Assembly (NCBI GenBank): GCA_035547915.1
Contig: DASZTS010000116.1
Location: 22,739 to 86,738, forward strand
Length of the DNA stretch: 64,000 bases
DNA from: DASSFG01 sp035547915
GTDB lineage: Bacteria; Planctomycetota; Planctomycetia; Pirellulales; JAICIG01
Reading direction: 5' to 3'
Made by a program: the position numbers and the translations under genes
Shown here: positions 1 to 8,509 of the stretch, one piece after another
Layout of the letters: each line of letters starts with the position of its first letter
Position numbering within the stretch: position 1 is the first letter of the stretch
The notes under the pieces: generated by a model
The model's database searches: none
What the model saw: the letters and a program-made list of their open reading frames with translations, nothing else
Told to the model about the DNA's origin: nothing

Positions 1-414
1 TTCGTCGCGGCTGCCTGCCTTGCGATCGAGGCTGACTTCCAGACGTGGCCCGCTCCCGCCGGCGATTTCCTCGATCAACGACGGCACCTGGTGAAGCTGG
101 CCGGGTCCGACCACGAGATCGACATATGGAGCCCGCTCGAAGATCAGCCGCTGATCCTTTTGTGCCATGCAACCGAGCACGCCGATGATCTTGTGCGGAT
201 TGTGCTGCTTGGCGTGTTTGAGTCGGCCCAGGGCGCTATAGATCTTGTCTTCGGCATGTTGCCGTACGCTGCACGTATTGAACAGGATCGCGTCGGCTTC
301 CTTGGCGGTCGCCACCAACTCGTAGCCCTGTTTGCGCAGACTTGCCACCACCAGCTCGCTGTCGAGCATGTTCATCTGGCAGCCGACGGTTTCGATGTAC
401 AGCTTGCGACCCAT
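1..414 (-). CDS. miaB: tRNA-2-methylthio-N6-dimethylallyladenosine synthase MiaB, N-terminal part
   Basis: Radical-SAM methylthiotransferase that thiolates i6A37 in tRNAs reading UNN codons. Only the first 138 residues are in the window; the gene runs off the left edge on the minus strand. The start MGRKLYIETVGCQMNMLDSE is typical of MiaB. The three cysteines of the N-terminal UPF0004 cluster are visible at C12 (GCQMN), C48 (NTCSVR) and C82 (GCMAQ). The CxxxCxxC radical-SAM core and TRAM domain must lie outside. An ATG four bases upstream (418) is in a different frame and is not the start. The MiaB-type GCQMN and NTCSVR sequences favour miaB over the paralogues RimO and MtaB. Confidence 0.93.
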   Translation of the reverse strand, partial: MGRKLYIETVGCQMNMLDSELVVASLRKQGYELVATAKEADAILFNTCSVRQHAEDKIYSALGRLKHAKQHNPHKIIGVLGCMAQKDQRLIFERAPYVDLVVGPGQLHQVPSLIEEIAGGSGPRLEVSLDRKAGSRDE

Positions 415-483
415 TCATTCGTCGGGGCCGGCCCCGACTGTCTCCGACATTCTTATCGTGCGTGTTCCGTGCTCATCCCAATG

Positions 484-663
484 CTAAGGATGCGCCGCCT
501 CGCTGGGTGCCTCTTGGCCCGAGCTCTGGCTGGCCTTGGCCGCCGTGGCTCCTTCGCGCAGGTCGTCCAACAGACTTTTCCGCCGGGCGGTCATCAGACG
601 GACCAGGCTGAGTGTGGCGACATAGGCAGCCACGACCCAGATTGCCACGTCCCATCCATTCAT
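484..663 (-). CDS. small single-pass membrane protein
   Basis: A 59-residue ORF starts with ATG at 663 and ends with TAG at 484, 69 bp upstream of miaB on the same strand. Residues 5-23 (DVAIWVVAAYVATLSLV) form one hydrophobic helix. This is followed by a basic RLMTARRKSLLDDL segment, so the C-terminus probably faces the cytoplasm, and a polar Ala/Ser/Glu-rich tail. The hydrophobic-then-basic arrangement resembles small bacterial membrane proteins rather than random high-GC reading. I do not recognise a family. It may be co-transcribed with miaB. Confidence 0.5.
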   Translation of the reverse strand: MNGWDVAIWVVAAYVATLSLVRLMTARRKSLLDDLREGATAAKASQSSGQEAPSEAAHP

Positions 664-816
664 AAGAGGACCTCATCCTGCATCCTTGCCACCGGCAACG
701 TACCCTATTCCAAGCTCCTTATCTTACCTTCCCCACACGGTTTGCGGCGAGGGGGATTTTTGCGGTCGTGTGGAATTCCAGGGATGGCCATGGGGATAGG
801 GATGTCACCGACGGCC

Positions 817-1287
817 TCATCGGTAGCCCAACGATCGATAAAAGCCCGCGGCAGCCGTCCAGCCCGTGTGGCTTTCGAGAGCCGTCCGCCGCTCGCCTTG
901 CTCCCAGCACGCTCGTTCGAGGCACGTTACGAGCAACCTGCCGATTCCTCGGCGGCGCCATTCGGGCACGACCATCAGCCAGTGGACGACGCTTGTCGCC
1001 GTCGGTGGCCGGCCGCGCACGCCGAGAGTGACGGAACCGATCGTTTCGTCGGCTTCGGCAAACCACATCCGATCGGCAGACCACCACCACTTGTCGAGGA
1101 ATTCGGCGGCGAAATCGGCTTGTGACCAAGGTCGCACCGCCGGCCTCTCGCCCGCGAACGTACGTTCTCGCAAGCCGAGCCAAACGTCGATATCGCATTC
1201 CCCACCGAAGGTGCGGAGCGAGATGCCCGGCACGCTAGGCACCGTCGGCCTCGTCACAAGCTCGTGTGAAAGTTGAGTGACGGCCAT
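817..1287 (-). CDS. GNAT family N-acetyltransferase
   Basis: A 156-residue acetyl-CoA-dependent N-acyltransferase; the substrate cannot be told from sequence. The C-terminal half carries the GNAT core: the beta-4 strand VVHWLMVVPEWRRRGIGRLL contains the R/Q-x-x-G-x-G/A acetyl-CoA loop (RRRGIG), and the end AAGFYRSLGYR is the usual beta-5/alpha-4 signature. The frame stays open upstream to 1443, but that part is antisense to the metallophosphoesterase C-terminus. ATG at 1287 (MAVTQLSHEL) gives a normal GNAT length and is chosen. It starts 20 bp after the stop of the upstream metallophosphoesterase gene on the same strand, so the two may share a transcript. Confidence 0.85.
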   Translation of the reverse strand: MAVTQLSHELVTRPTVPSVPGISLRTFGGECDIDVWLGLRERTFAGERPAVRPWSQADFAAEFLDKWWWSADRMWFAEADETIGSVTLGVRGRPPTATSVVHWLMVVPEWRRRGIGRLLVTCLERACWEQGERRTALESHTGWTAAAGFYRSLGYR

Positions 1288-1307
1288 GGACGAGCATCGC
1301 GTCGATT

Positions 1308-2462
1308 CTAGCTCGCGCTGTGCAAGATCAGCTTCGTCAGTTCCGGTCGGCACCGCCAGCGCACGGGATGTCTCCCTGAAATCCCGCGCGAGACGTAGAG
1401 CAGCGTCGGCGGAGCATCGAACGCGCCCGACGCAAATTGGCAACCGTGCACGCTAGGCGAATACATGGGGCCGACGACCGGCAGCACCACCTGGCCACCA
1501 TGGTTGTGCCCCGACAACATCAGGTCGAGTCGCTGCTTGCGCGACCACGAAAGGTTGTCGGGGGTGTGACTCAAGAGGATGCGGAATGCGTCGCCGGGCT
1601 GGGGCGAGAAGTCGGGGTGACGCCCCATCCAAGGCAGTTCGCTGCCGCCCAACACGATCGGTGGCTTGTTTTCGTCGAGCACAACGGTCGTGCCTGCAAC
1701 ATCGCGCCACCCGAGGTCGGTCATGCGCTGCCGGATGACGGCCGGTTCGAGGTACCAATCGTGATTACCTAGGATGAAGAAGCGGCCCAGCGGAGCTTCG
1801 AGCCGGCCCAGCGTCGGTGGTAGCCAGTCGATGAGCCGCATGTCGTCGAGAAGGTCGCCCGTGAAGACGATCAAATCGGGACGCGCTTGTTGCGCTAGCT
1901 CGGTCAGCCGCTCGAAGAAAGGCAGATCGATCGTGCCGATGAAATGAAAGTCGGTCAAATGCAAGATCGATAGGCCATGCCACACCCGCGGCAATCGCGG
2001 CAGGCGATAGACCTTTTCCGAGACTTCGACTTCGAAGACCTGATTCCGCGGCAGACGTGCCAGCGTGCGATACGGCCCGTTGCCGATCGGTCGGAATCCA
2101 AGCTCGTTCGCGACGTCGACGACATGCGTGTGGTTCGATACTTGGGCCGTCGGCGCGCGACGGCAAGCGTAGCGGATCGCCGAATAGACCATGCCGAGCG
2201 TTCCCAGGCCGCACAGAGCCAGATAGATCTTCCAGCCGACAGGCAACTGCAACCAGCTTCCTCCGGCGAGCAACTTCGCGCCGTGCCAACCGACGAGCCA
2301 GGCCAAGAGCACCGGTAGCAGCACGATCAGCAATTCGTGAACATCACGCACGACCCGCAGTGCCGATCCGCGGATGCGATAGGCGTGCAGTCTGTTGACA
2401 AGCGTGACGATCAGTTCCAGTTGGCCCGCCGCCAGCAGCAACAAGAGCAGCGCATTCAGCAT
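1308..2462 (-). CDS. membrane-anchored metallophosphoesterase
   Basis: Calcineurin-like phosphoesterase of 384 residues. The first ~100 residues hold about three hydrophobic segments (2-22, 43-60, 76-95). The catalytic domain follows from about residue 160, with the full dinuclear metal set: DFH at 171-173, GDLLDD from 202, GNHD at 232-235, SH at 298-299 and GHNHGG at 318-323. This arrangement matches YkuE/YpbG-type phosphodiesterases with an N-terminal membrane part. The physiological substrate is unknown; family members act on lipid-linked or nucleotide phosphodiesters. The GNAT gene follows 20 bp downstream. Confidence 0.88.
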   Translation of the reverse strand: MLNALLLLLLAAGQLELIVTLVNRLHAYRIRGSALRVVRDVHELLIVLLPVLLAWLVGWHGAKLLAGGSWLQLPVGWKIYLALCGLGTLGMVYSAIRYACRRAPTAQVSNHTHVVDVANELGFRPIGNGPYRTLARLPRNQVFEVEVSEKVYRLPRLPRVWHGLSILHLTDFHFIGTIDLPFFERLTELAQQARPDLIVFTGDLLDDMRLIDWLPPTLGRLEAPLGRFFILGNHDWYLEPAVIRQRMTDLGWRDVAGTTVVLDENKPPIVLGGSELPWMGRHPDFSPQPGDAFRILLSHTPDNLSWSRKQRLDLMLSGHNHGGQVVLPVVGPMYSPSVHGCQFASGAFDAPPTLLYVSRGISGRHPVRWRCRPELTKLILHSAS

Positions 2463-2712
2463 GAGACAAGCATTCCGTTCCGCATACGCAGCCCCAACCC
2501 AAGCAGCCTCCCTGCTTGCCGCCGCATCACCGACCTGGCCGATTGGGCAGCATAGCTCATTTCGCTGGGCAGGGTCAGGCCATCCGCGTGCTAGATTTTA
2601 TTAGAGGCCGCAAGCGACCAGTCAGCACATCTCGCATTTCCGACGTGTCTGAACGGCTTTGCCGGCTTGTTCGCCGGGGGCGGATATCGTTCACGAACTG
2701 TGTGTGATAGCC

Positions 2713-3126
2713 ATGCGTTCTCTATATTCACTTGCCTTTTTTGCGACTGTACTCCTTGCGCCGGCAACCCTCTGGGCTCAGTTGCCGCCCGGTTATTGGA
2801 GCTATTACGACTCGGGCAACAAGAATTATCACCGCCAGAAAGCCCATCATGAACACAGTCGGCAGCAGGCACCGCGCACAGCGCAGGAACCGCGCCATGG
2901 CGTGTACGAACCCTGGGCCGACGCAGGTCCCCCGGCCGATCCGATGGACTACGCGGGCCGCGGCATGACGGGGCGTGGGTTAAGTGCCTATCAAAGCAAC
3001 GGCTACACGGGGCCGAACCAGAATCTGTATTACGGCTATTGGGATGGCGGATTCCAACCCGGTCTGTACGGCTTCTCGATGTACTCGCACTTCGATCGGC
3101 CGGGCTTCACGTATTGGCAATACTGA
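2713..3126 (+). CDS. small secreted protein, unknown function
   Basis: A 137-residue protein with a clear Sec signal peptide: basic start MRSL, a hydrophobic core to about residue 20 and likely cleavage after LWA (22/23). The mature part is rich in Tyr, Gly, Pro, His and Asn (GYWSYYDSGNKNYHRQ; YYGYWDGGFQPG), suggesting an extended envelope or extracellular protein. The frame is open upstream to 2659, but those codons lack signal-peptide character, so ATG 2713 is preferred; GTG at 2704 is possible. I do not recognise a named family. Confidence 0.65.
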   Translation: MRSLYSLAFFATVLLAPATLWAQLPPGYWSYYDSGNKNYHRQKAHHEHSRQQAPRTAQEPRHGVYEPWADAGPPADPMDYAGRGMTGRGLSAYQSNGYTGPNQNLYYGYWDGGFQPGLYGFSMYSHFDRPGFTYWQY

Positions 3127-3200
3127 TTCGGCAGTGAAGGTGAAAACGTGCGCGCATCGGGCAACTCCCGTCCTAGGGCGACGGAGAGTATGATGACCCA

Positions 3201-3770
3201 ATGCCCAAAATCTTGATGCCGATCGGCGACGCCAGCGAAGTGATGGATACGCTCTATCCATTCTTTCGCTTGCCCGAAGACGGATTCGACGTCGTTGTGT
3301 GCGGCCCCGAAGCCCGTCTCTATCATCTGGTGACGCATGAGATTCCGCCGGCACCGGAGCGTTGGGATATCACCCGCGAAGGCCCTGGTTACCATTTGCG
3401 GGCTACGGTTGCCTTCCACGATATCCGCCCGCGCGTCGACGACTTCGCGGGGCTGTTCCTGTCCGGCGGCCGAGCTCCCGAGTATCTGCGCTACGATCGC
3501 GACCTGCTCGCCATGACTCGCCATTTTTTCGAGATGGGCAAGCCGGTAGCGTCCGTGTGCCACGGCATCGAAATCTTGACGGCGGCGGGTGTCGTGCGCG
3601 GCAGAAGGGTGACGACCGTAGCCAAATGTGCGCTCGACGCGGAACAAGGTGGCGCCACCTATGTCGACGAACCGTGCGTTGTCGACGGCAATCTCGTTAC
3701 CGCTCGAACATGGCACGATAACACGCCGTTTATGAAGGCGTTTGTCACCCTATTGCTGGCGGCGGCCTGA
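3201..3770 (+). CDS. DJ-1/PfpI family protein (class I glutamine-amidotransferase fold)
   Basis: A 189-residue DJ-1/PfpI superfamily protein. The nucleophile-elbow Cys is C120 in PVASVCHGIEIL, followed by His121, and the FLSGGRAPEYLR segment (87-97) is typical of the PfpI/YhbO branch. Members act as glyoxalase/deglycase-like stress enzymes or intracellular peptidases; the activity here is not determined by sequence. A paralogue with the same GGRAPEYLR motif lies at 32733-33320. The gene is monocistronic in appearance, downstream of a secreted protein gene and convergent with a doubtful small ORF. Confidence 0.88.
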   Translation: MPKILMPIGDASEVMDTLYPFFRLPEDGFDVVVCGPEARLYHLVTHEIPPAPERWDITREGPGYHLRATVAFHDIRPRVDDFAGLFLSGGRAPEYLRYDRDLLAMTRHFFEMGKPVASVCHGIEILTAAGVVRGRRVTTVAKCALDAEQGGATYVDEPCVVDGNLVTARTWHDNTPFMKAFVTLLLAAA

Positions 3771-3782
3771 AGGCTGCCGAGC

Positions 3783-3932
3783 TTACAGCGTGGCTTCGAG
3801 CAACGCGTCGTTCATCAGCGAGGCATTCAACAGCGCCAGTTGGCCCATGAGCCAGATACTGCGAGGAAGCCGGTCCCAAATTGGAACTCGCCCGGCCGCG
3901 GTGTCGTCCGCCGCACGAGAAGAGTCGCTCAT
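3783..3932 (-). CDS. possible small protein (49 aa), unknown
   Basis: A 49-residue ORF from ATG 3932, convergent with the PfpI gene and 12 bp from its stop. The sequence (RVPIWDRLPRSIWLMGQLALLNASLMNDALL) would form an amphipathic or weakly hydrophobic helix and has balanced composition. No homologue is recognised. The longer in-frame extension to 4088 looks like non-coding translation. It may simply be an open intergenic frame. Confidence 0.25.
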   Translation of the reverse strand: MSDSSRAADDTAAGRVPIWDRLPRSIWLMGQLALLNASLMNDALLEATL

Positions 3933-4406
3933 CAACGAAGCCGAATGAGGTCCGGATCGATGTGCCGCACGATCGGGCGGCGGAGACTGGACGATCGAAT
4001 GATCGGTCGAGAGGGAGGCAGCCTTATCGCTCCGACATGGTAAAGGGTCTTCGCCCTGCGAACTACCACCGAGGTCGTCAGCGACCATCGATTCTTACCT
4101 TTCCTTAACTTGAGAAGAAATCGTATTATCGGAATGCCCGACAGGGCTCGTTACCTGTTGGGCCAGAGCATCTTGCCGCCCAAAGCAACGTCATTAGGCA
4201 TTCTAGCGGGTGGTGGTCAAGATGCAAATTTTTTCTTGGTTAGATTGTCTATAGAAATTCACGTCGGCCAACAGCCCACCGTCGCTTGAGCCCGATTTCG
4301 TCGCGCTCGCTCGCGGTGCGTCTGGCCACCGTCGCGCGAGCCCGCTACGATTCGCTGGGGTCGGATTCTCGGCGGGAAGGGACGAGCTGTTCGGAGGCAA
4401 ACAAAA
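3933..4406. other. intergenic region upstream of the HAD gene
   Basis: About 470 bp without a supportable gene. It includes a locally AT-rich stretch (4090-4130 and 4220-4262, with an ATTTTTTC run near 4226), which stands out from the high-GC background and is a plausible promoter zone. The hairpin element at 4131-4203 lies between the two AT-rich parts. Two imperfect copies of CCACCGTCGC-N2-GAGCCCG occur near 4275 and 4327. Confidence 0.5.
4131..4203. other. candidate structured element (hairpin with alternative outer pairing)
   Basis: GCCCGACAGG (4136-4145) can pair with CCTGTTGGGC (4154-4163) over 10 bp, with one G-U in the RNA, around an 8-nt loop. GAATGCC (4132-4138) is also complementary to GGCATTC (4197-4203). 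The bases GCC at 4136-4138 take part in both, so the two pairings are partly exclusive. It lies about 200-270 bp upstream of the HAD gene. No known riboswitch or ncRNA family is recognised, so this is only a structural observation. Confidence 0.3.
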
Positions 4407-5126
4407 TTGAGCGACACGAGCAACCGCGACGGGGCAAGCACCCGAGACGATCTCACTAAATCGGCGCGTCCTCGGGCGGCGGTCTTCGATCTGGATGGCC
4501 TGCTGTTCAATACCGAGGAACTCTACCAGGACGTGGGCAGCGAACTGTTGCGGCGCCGCGGCCACGAGTTCGGAGCCGAACTACTGCACGCCATGATGGG
4601 GCGGCCCGGCCGCGTCGCCCTGCAAATGATGATCGATTACCACCAGCTCGGTGATACGGTCGAAACGCTGGCCCAGGAGAGCGCGGAGATCTTCCCGGCC
4701 ATCCTCGACGAGCGGCTGGAGTTCATGCCAGGCGTGCCCGAGCTGCTGGGTGCGTTGGAACGCGCAGGCATCCCGAAGGCGGTGGCTACGTCGAGCGGCC
4801 TGCGCTTTACTCGCGACGTGCTCGGACGGTTCGACCTGGAACCCCGATTCCAGTTCTTGCTCACCGCCGAAGACGTGGTCGACGGCAAGCCGCATCCCGA
4901 GATTTACCTCAAGGCGGCTGCCACGTTCGGCTTCGAGCCTTCGCAAATCGTCGTATTCGAAGACAGCCAGAACGGCTGCCGGGCGGCCGTCGCCGCCGGT
5001 GCGGCAGCGGTGGCGGTACCAGGTGGTCACAGCCGCGGGCACGACTTCGCGGGCGCCCGGCTCGTCGCCGATACGCTGGCCGATCCACGCATTTACACGT
5101 TGCTGGGTATTCCCCAAGTCGACTGA
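4407..5126 (+). CDS. HAD superfamily phosphatase / beta-phosphoglucomutase-like
   Basis: A 239-residue HAD subfamily IA hydrolase. Motif I is FDLDGLLFN (D28 nucleophile, D30 acid/base), motif II is the AVATSSG region near residue 130, motif III is the VDGKPHPEIY Lys, and motif IV is VVFEDSQNG with the acidic pair. The alpha-helical cap between motifs I and II and the KPHPEIYLKAA segment resemble beta-phosphoglucomutase and sugar-phosphate phosphatases. The start is TTG at 4407, preceded by GGAGG at 4393-4397, a good Shine-Dalgarno site with 9-nt spacing; no in-frame ATG precedes motif I. The product probably dephosphorylates a small phosphorylated metabolite in the cytoplasm. Confidence 0.9.
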   Translation: MSDTSNRDGASTRDDLTKSARPRAAVFDLDGLLFNTEELYQDVGSELLRRRGHEFGAELLHAMMGRPGRVALQMMIDYHQLGDTVETLAQESAEIFPAILDERLEFMPGVPELLGALERAGIPKAVATSSGLRFTRDVLGRFDLEPRFQFLLTAEDVVDGKPHPEIYLKAAATFGFEPSQIVVFEDSQNGCRAAVAAGAAAVAVPGGHSRGHDFAGARLVADTLADPRIYTLLGIPQVD

Positions 5127-5139
5127 TCGGCTATTCCCG

Positions 5140-6435
5140 TCACGCGGTCGGATACTGCCACGGACTGCGGTAAACGCGGCTCAGCAGTTCGTTGGCTTGG
5201 CTGTCGCCGACGATCACCTCTTTGTCGCCGTCCCATTCGATGCTGCGGCCCAGCTTCAGCGACAGCATGGCGAGCAGGCTCATGTTCGTTGAGCGATGGC
5301 CGATCTCGATATCACACACCGGCGGCTTGCCCGACCGAATCGAGTCCAAGAAATTCGCCCACAGTTCCTTGATGTTTTGCTTGTCTGGCTCGTTCAGTTG
5401 CGGCCCTTGATGGATGGGCTGGACGTTACCGATCGGGTAGAAGGTCCAGCCGTCTTCCCAGCCCATGTGAAACGTTCCCTTGGTGCCGTAGAAGTAGCAG
5501 CCGATGTTGTGCTTCTCGGCGTCGTTGCCGGCATACTGCCGGTGCTCCCAGACGGCCGTGAACGATTCGAATTCGAAGCTGGCCACCTGCGTGTCGGGCG
5601 CCGTCGTGTTGTCGCGCTTGATCGGTCGACCGCCCGTCGAAAACACGCGCCGCGGCCATTTTTCCTCGGTCCACCAGAGAATCTGATCCATCCAGTGGAT
5701 TCCCCAATCGCCGAGCTGGCCGTTCGCGTAATCGAGGAATTGTCTGAAGCCCTTGGGGTGCAGCGCCTTGTTGTAGGGAACCAGTGGAGCGGGGCCACAC
5801 CACATATCCCAATCAAGTCCCGCGGGCGGCTCGCTGTCGGGCACCGGCTCGCCCGGACCACCATAGTAATGCACAAACGCCCTCACCATACCGATTTTGC
5901 CGGCATTTCCTTCTTTGAGGAATTTCATGCCCGACATATTGTGCGGCGAGACGCGGCGGTGTGTGCCGACTTGCACCACGCGCCCAGCGTTACGGGCGGC
6001 GTTGACCATCGCTCGGCCTTCTCGCACCGTGTGGCCGATCGGCTTTTCGACATAAACGTGCGCACCCGATTTGACGGCGGCGATCGTGATGAGTGGGTGC
6101 CAATGATCGGGCGTGGCGACGATCACGATTTCCGGTTTCTGCTCGTCGAGTAGCTCGCGAAAATCCTTGTACGTTTTCGGCTTGTCGCTGGTATGTTTGG
6201 CGATATCGGCCTGGCAGACCTTGAGCTGGTTGTCGTCGACGTCCGCCAGCGCGACGATCTCGTTCTGGCCGCTCCAGATGGCTTCGCGCAGGATATTGGT
6301 TCCCCACCAGCCACTACCGATCAAGGCCGTGCGATACTTTTTGTCGGTCTTGGAGGCCAAAAGCAGGTTCGGCGCCGAGAGGGCGACGCTTGTGGCAACC
6401 GAGTTTTGGACGAATTTTCGGCGAGAAATGCTCAT
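5140..6435 (-). CDS. Gfo/Idh/MocA family oxidoreductase with twin-arginine-type leader
   Basis: A 431-residue NAD(P)-dependent dehydrogenase. The N-terminus has a twin-arginine leader (SRRKF, residues 4-8) followed by a hydrophobic stretch to about 27, implying export folded with cofactor. The Rossmann motif GSGWWG is at 40-45 and the family EKP motif at 130-132. The C-terminal domain (GQLGDWGIHWMDQILWW) matches the large exported Gfo/Idh group expanded in planctomycetes. These are thought to act on sugars or inositols; the substrate is not predictable. It is convergent with the HAD gene, 13 bp apart. Confidence 0.92.
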   Translation of the reverse strand: MSISRRKFVQNSVATSVALSAPNLLLASKTDKKYRTALIGSGWWGTNILREAIWSGQNEIVALADVDDNQLKVCQADIAKHTSDKPKTYKDFRELLDEQKPEIVIVATPDHWHPLITIAAVKSGAHVYVEKPIGHTVREGRAMVNAARNAGRVVQVGTHRRVSPHNMSGMKFLKEGNAGKIGMVRAFVHYYGGPGEPVPDSEPPAGLDWDMWCGPAPLVPYNKALHPKGFRQFLDYANGQLGDWGIHWMDQILWWTEEKWPRRVFSTGGRPIKRDNTTAPDTQVASFEFESFTAVWEHRQYAGNDAEKHNIGCYFYGTKGTFHMGWEDGWTFYPIGNVQPIHQGPQLNEPDKQNIKELWANFLDSIRSGKPPVCDIEIGHRSTNMSLLAMLSLKLGRSIEWDGDKEVIVGDSQANELLSRVYRSPWQYPTA

Positions 6436-6927
6436 GATGGTACTCGTGTGAAAGGACCTGCGAATATTCAGAGTCTAGTTGCTGCGAGCGCCCGATCTCC
6501 GAATGGCGACGAGTAGGGGTTCAACGAATCCATGGGCGAGGTCATCGGATACCGCACAGGGATATGCAAACGAACGAACGCGAGACAGGAGCAACCGCGA
6601 GGTTAATCGCTTGGGCGTGGGTTGGCAAGTTCGCGATCGCCGCGCTGCGAGGCAGCCCGTCTGTGCGGAGCTATCGGCAATGTCGCGTTTTCGCGCCCGA
6701 CCGGTCGTGCGGTTCCATTTCTGCGGCCTTTACCGGGTATGCGCGTGGCGTCGGGTAGCTGAAAACCGGCTGTGCTGACTATGCGAGAACGGAGTTTCTA
6801 ACGGCGATAGGCCATGCCGAATTCTCTTAGCGCCCCTTAGTGGCACGGTCGATGGGCAATACTGGATTTTCCGGCTGCCCCGGATGGCGCCGAACGATTT
6901 TGCCGTCTACATCACGGTCGATCACGG
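6436..6927. other. intergenic region between divergent genes
   Basis: About 490 bp separating the oxidoreductase (minus) from the lipoprotein gene (plus). Short frames are open but none has coding character. It should carry the promoters of both flanking genes; no confident promoter, terminator or repeat was recognised. Confidence 0.5.
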
Positions 6928-8478
6928 ATGACGACTTCAGCCAATTACATTCGCTTGGTGCGGGGCGCTGCGCCCTGGATCGGCATCCTGCTCCTGGCGG
7001 GTTGCAATCAGCAGCCCGAGTCGACACCGGTGGCCGCCGGGGTGGAAGCTGCCGCCGACTCAGAGCCGAACGAGTTGCAAACCGGGCACGAGCGGTATCT
7101 GAAGCCGATCACCGATGCGAGCGTCGAGACGTACAAGACACTCCCCGTGGCCTACCCGGCGAGCGAGATCGCGCCGCCTCTCCGTATCGCCCGGCCGTTC
7201 CCCCTGACCGACCCGCAATTCCCCTTGCCGCGGACGGAGCTGCCGCAGTCGGTCGTGACCGGCGTACAACCTCTTAATGAGGTTCCGGCTACTACCGATG
7301 CCGAACAAGCGGCAGTCGAACCGGATCCGCCGACTCTCCAGGGCGAGAGTGAGCAACCCCGCACGGACCGCTCCGGCCCGCCCGAGCGCCTACCGGCAAT
7401 ATTCGTCGCCTCGACCCAGATGGCAGACCGTGGCCCGACCCTCAACCCGGCCCCAACCCCCATGGCATTCCCCTCGCAGCCGGCCGAGCCAGTGCAAGCC
7501 GCGATGCCGGGACAGCGGCCGACCGCGCAGCCAACGGCAATGCGGGCTGTGAGTCGACAGGCCGAGCAGTTGATTCGGCACGGCTACTATCTGGCCGAAC
7601 GCGGGGCATTGTATTCCGCGCGGGCCGATTTCATCCAAGCGCTGCGGACCATCACCCAAGCGATCGACGTGCAGACGGGCTTCCGTGCGCGCACCCAAGC
7701 CCTGGCCGCGGGTCTCACGGCCCTGGAAGAGGCCGAAGATTTTGTGCCCGAGGGAGCGGCGATGGAAGTCGACCTCGACCTCGGCACACTCATCCACGCT
7801 CACCGCACACCGGTGTGCAAACAGATGGATGCGGCCAATCTGCTGCCGGTGACCGTCCTGCAACACTATTTCACGTACGCTCAACAGCAACTCACCACGG
7901 CGGCGAACAACGAAGAGGCCGCCTCGATGGCCCTCTACGGCCTGGGCAAGACCTACAGTACGCTGGCGATCGAGAAGTCGTTGTCGGCGGCCGTTGCCGA
8001 GCCGAAAGCGATGGTCTTTCATTGGGCGGCCATTTCGTCGCACGGAGGCAATTTCCTCGCCGCCAACGAGTTGGCCGTGCTCGAAGCGCGCTGGGGCCAA
8101 TACGCCACAGCCCGCTCGTTGCTCCAATACAGCCTCGCCATCGTGCCCCATTCTGCCGTGTGGCGCAACCTATCGAAGGTGCATCAGCGGCTCGGCGAGA
8201 CTCGCCTGGCCGAACTCGCAATGCACGAAGCCGAGATTTCCGCCAAGCGTGAAGCCACTGCCACTCCGGGCAATCCGGAAGGGATCGTGCCGTCGACCGA
8301 CGTGCAGTGGCTCGACAGTAAAGAGTTCGCCTCGACCAGCCGTTCCGAAATCGACGTGCAAAAACCCGCCGCGGCCGACACCGATCAACAGCCCCCGCGC
8401 GTCAAAGCCACGCCCGTGGTCGCTCCGGCGCCGGCGCGGCAGCGTTCGGCCGGAGCGTGGTTCCCCTGGTTCCGATAA
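6928..8478 (+). CDS. lipoprotein with TPR-like C-terminal region
   Basis: A 516-residue putative lipoprotein. The lipobox LLAGC ends at C26 after a hydrophobic segment, so the protein should be lipid-anchored. Residues 30-200 are Pro/Ala/Glu-rich and low in complexity. From about residue 205 the sequence becomes helical, with TPR-like helix pairs (QLIRHGYYLAERGALYSARADFIQAL; NELAVLEARWGQYATARSLLQYSLAIVPHSAVWRNLSKVHQRLGETRLAELAMHEAE). The gene ends 31 bp before the Wza-like export gene, so the two are probably one operon; a role as an accessory protein of polysaccharide secretion is inferred from context. The specific family is not recognised. Confidence 0.8.
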   Translation: MTTSANYIRLVRGAAPWIGILLLAGCNQQPESTPVAAGVEAAADSEPNELQTGHERYLKPITDASVETYKTLPVAYPASEIAPPLRIARPFPLTDPQFPLPRTELPQSVVTGVQPLNEVPATTDAEQAAVEPDPPTLQGESEQPRTDRSGPPERLPAIFVASTQMADRGPTLNPAPTPMAFPSQPAEPVQAAMPGQRPTAQPTAMRAVSRQAEQLIRHGYYLAERGALYSARADFIQALRTITQAIDVQTGFRARTQALAAGLTALEEAEDFVPEGAAMEVDLDLGTLIHAHRTPVCKQMDAANLLPVTVLQHYFTYAQQQLTTAANNEEAASMALYGLGKTYSTLAIEKSLSAAVAEPKAMVFHWAAISSHGGNFLAANELAVLEARWGQYATARSLLQYSLAIVPHSAVWRNLSKVHQRLGETRLAELAMHEAEISAKREATATPGNPEGIVPSTDVQWLDSKEFASTSRSEIDVQKPAAADTDQQPPRVKATPVVAPAPARQRSAGAWFPWFR

Positions 8479-8509
8479 AAGACCGACATCGTTCGCCCTC
8501 CTTGAACCG

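Noticed and set aside
91..1125. 344-codon plus-strand frame over miaB, the small membrane gene and the GNAT gene
   Set aside because: It crosses three antisense genes with good evidence and shows no family signature.
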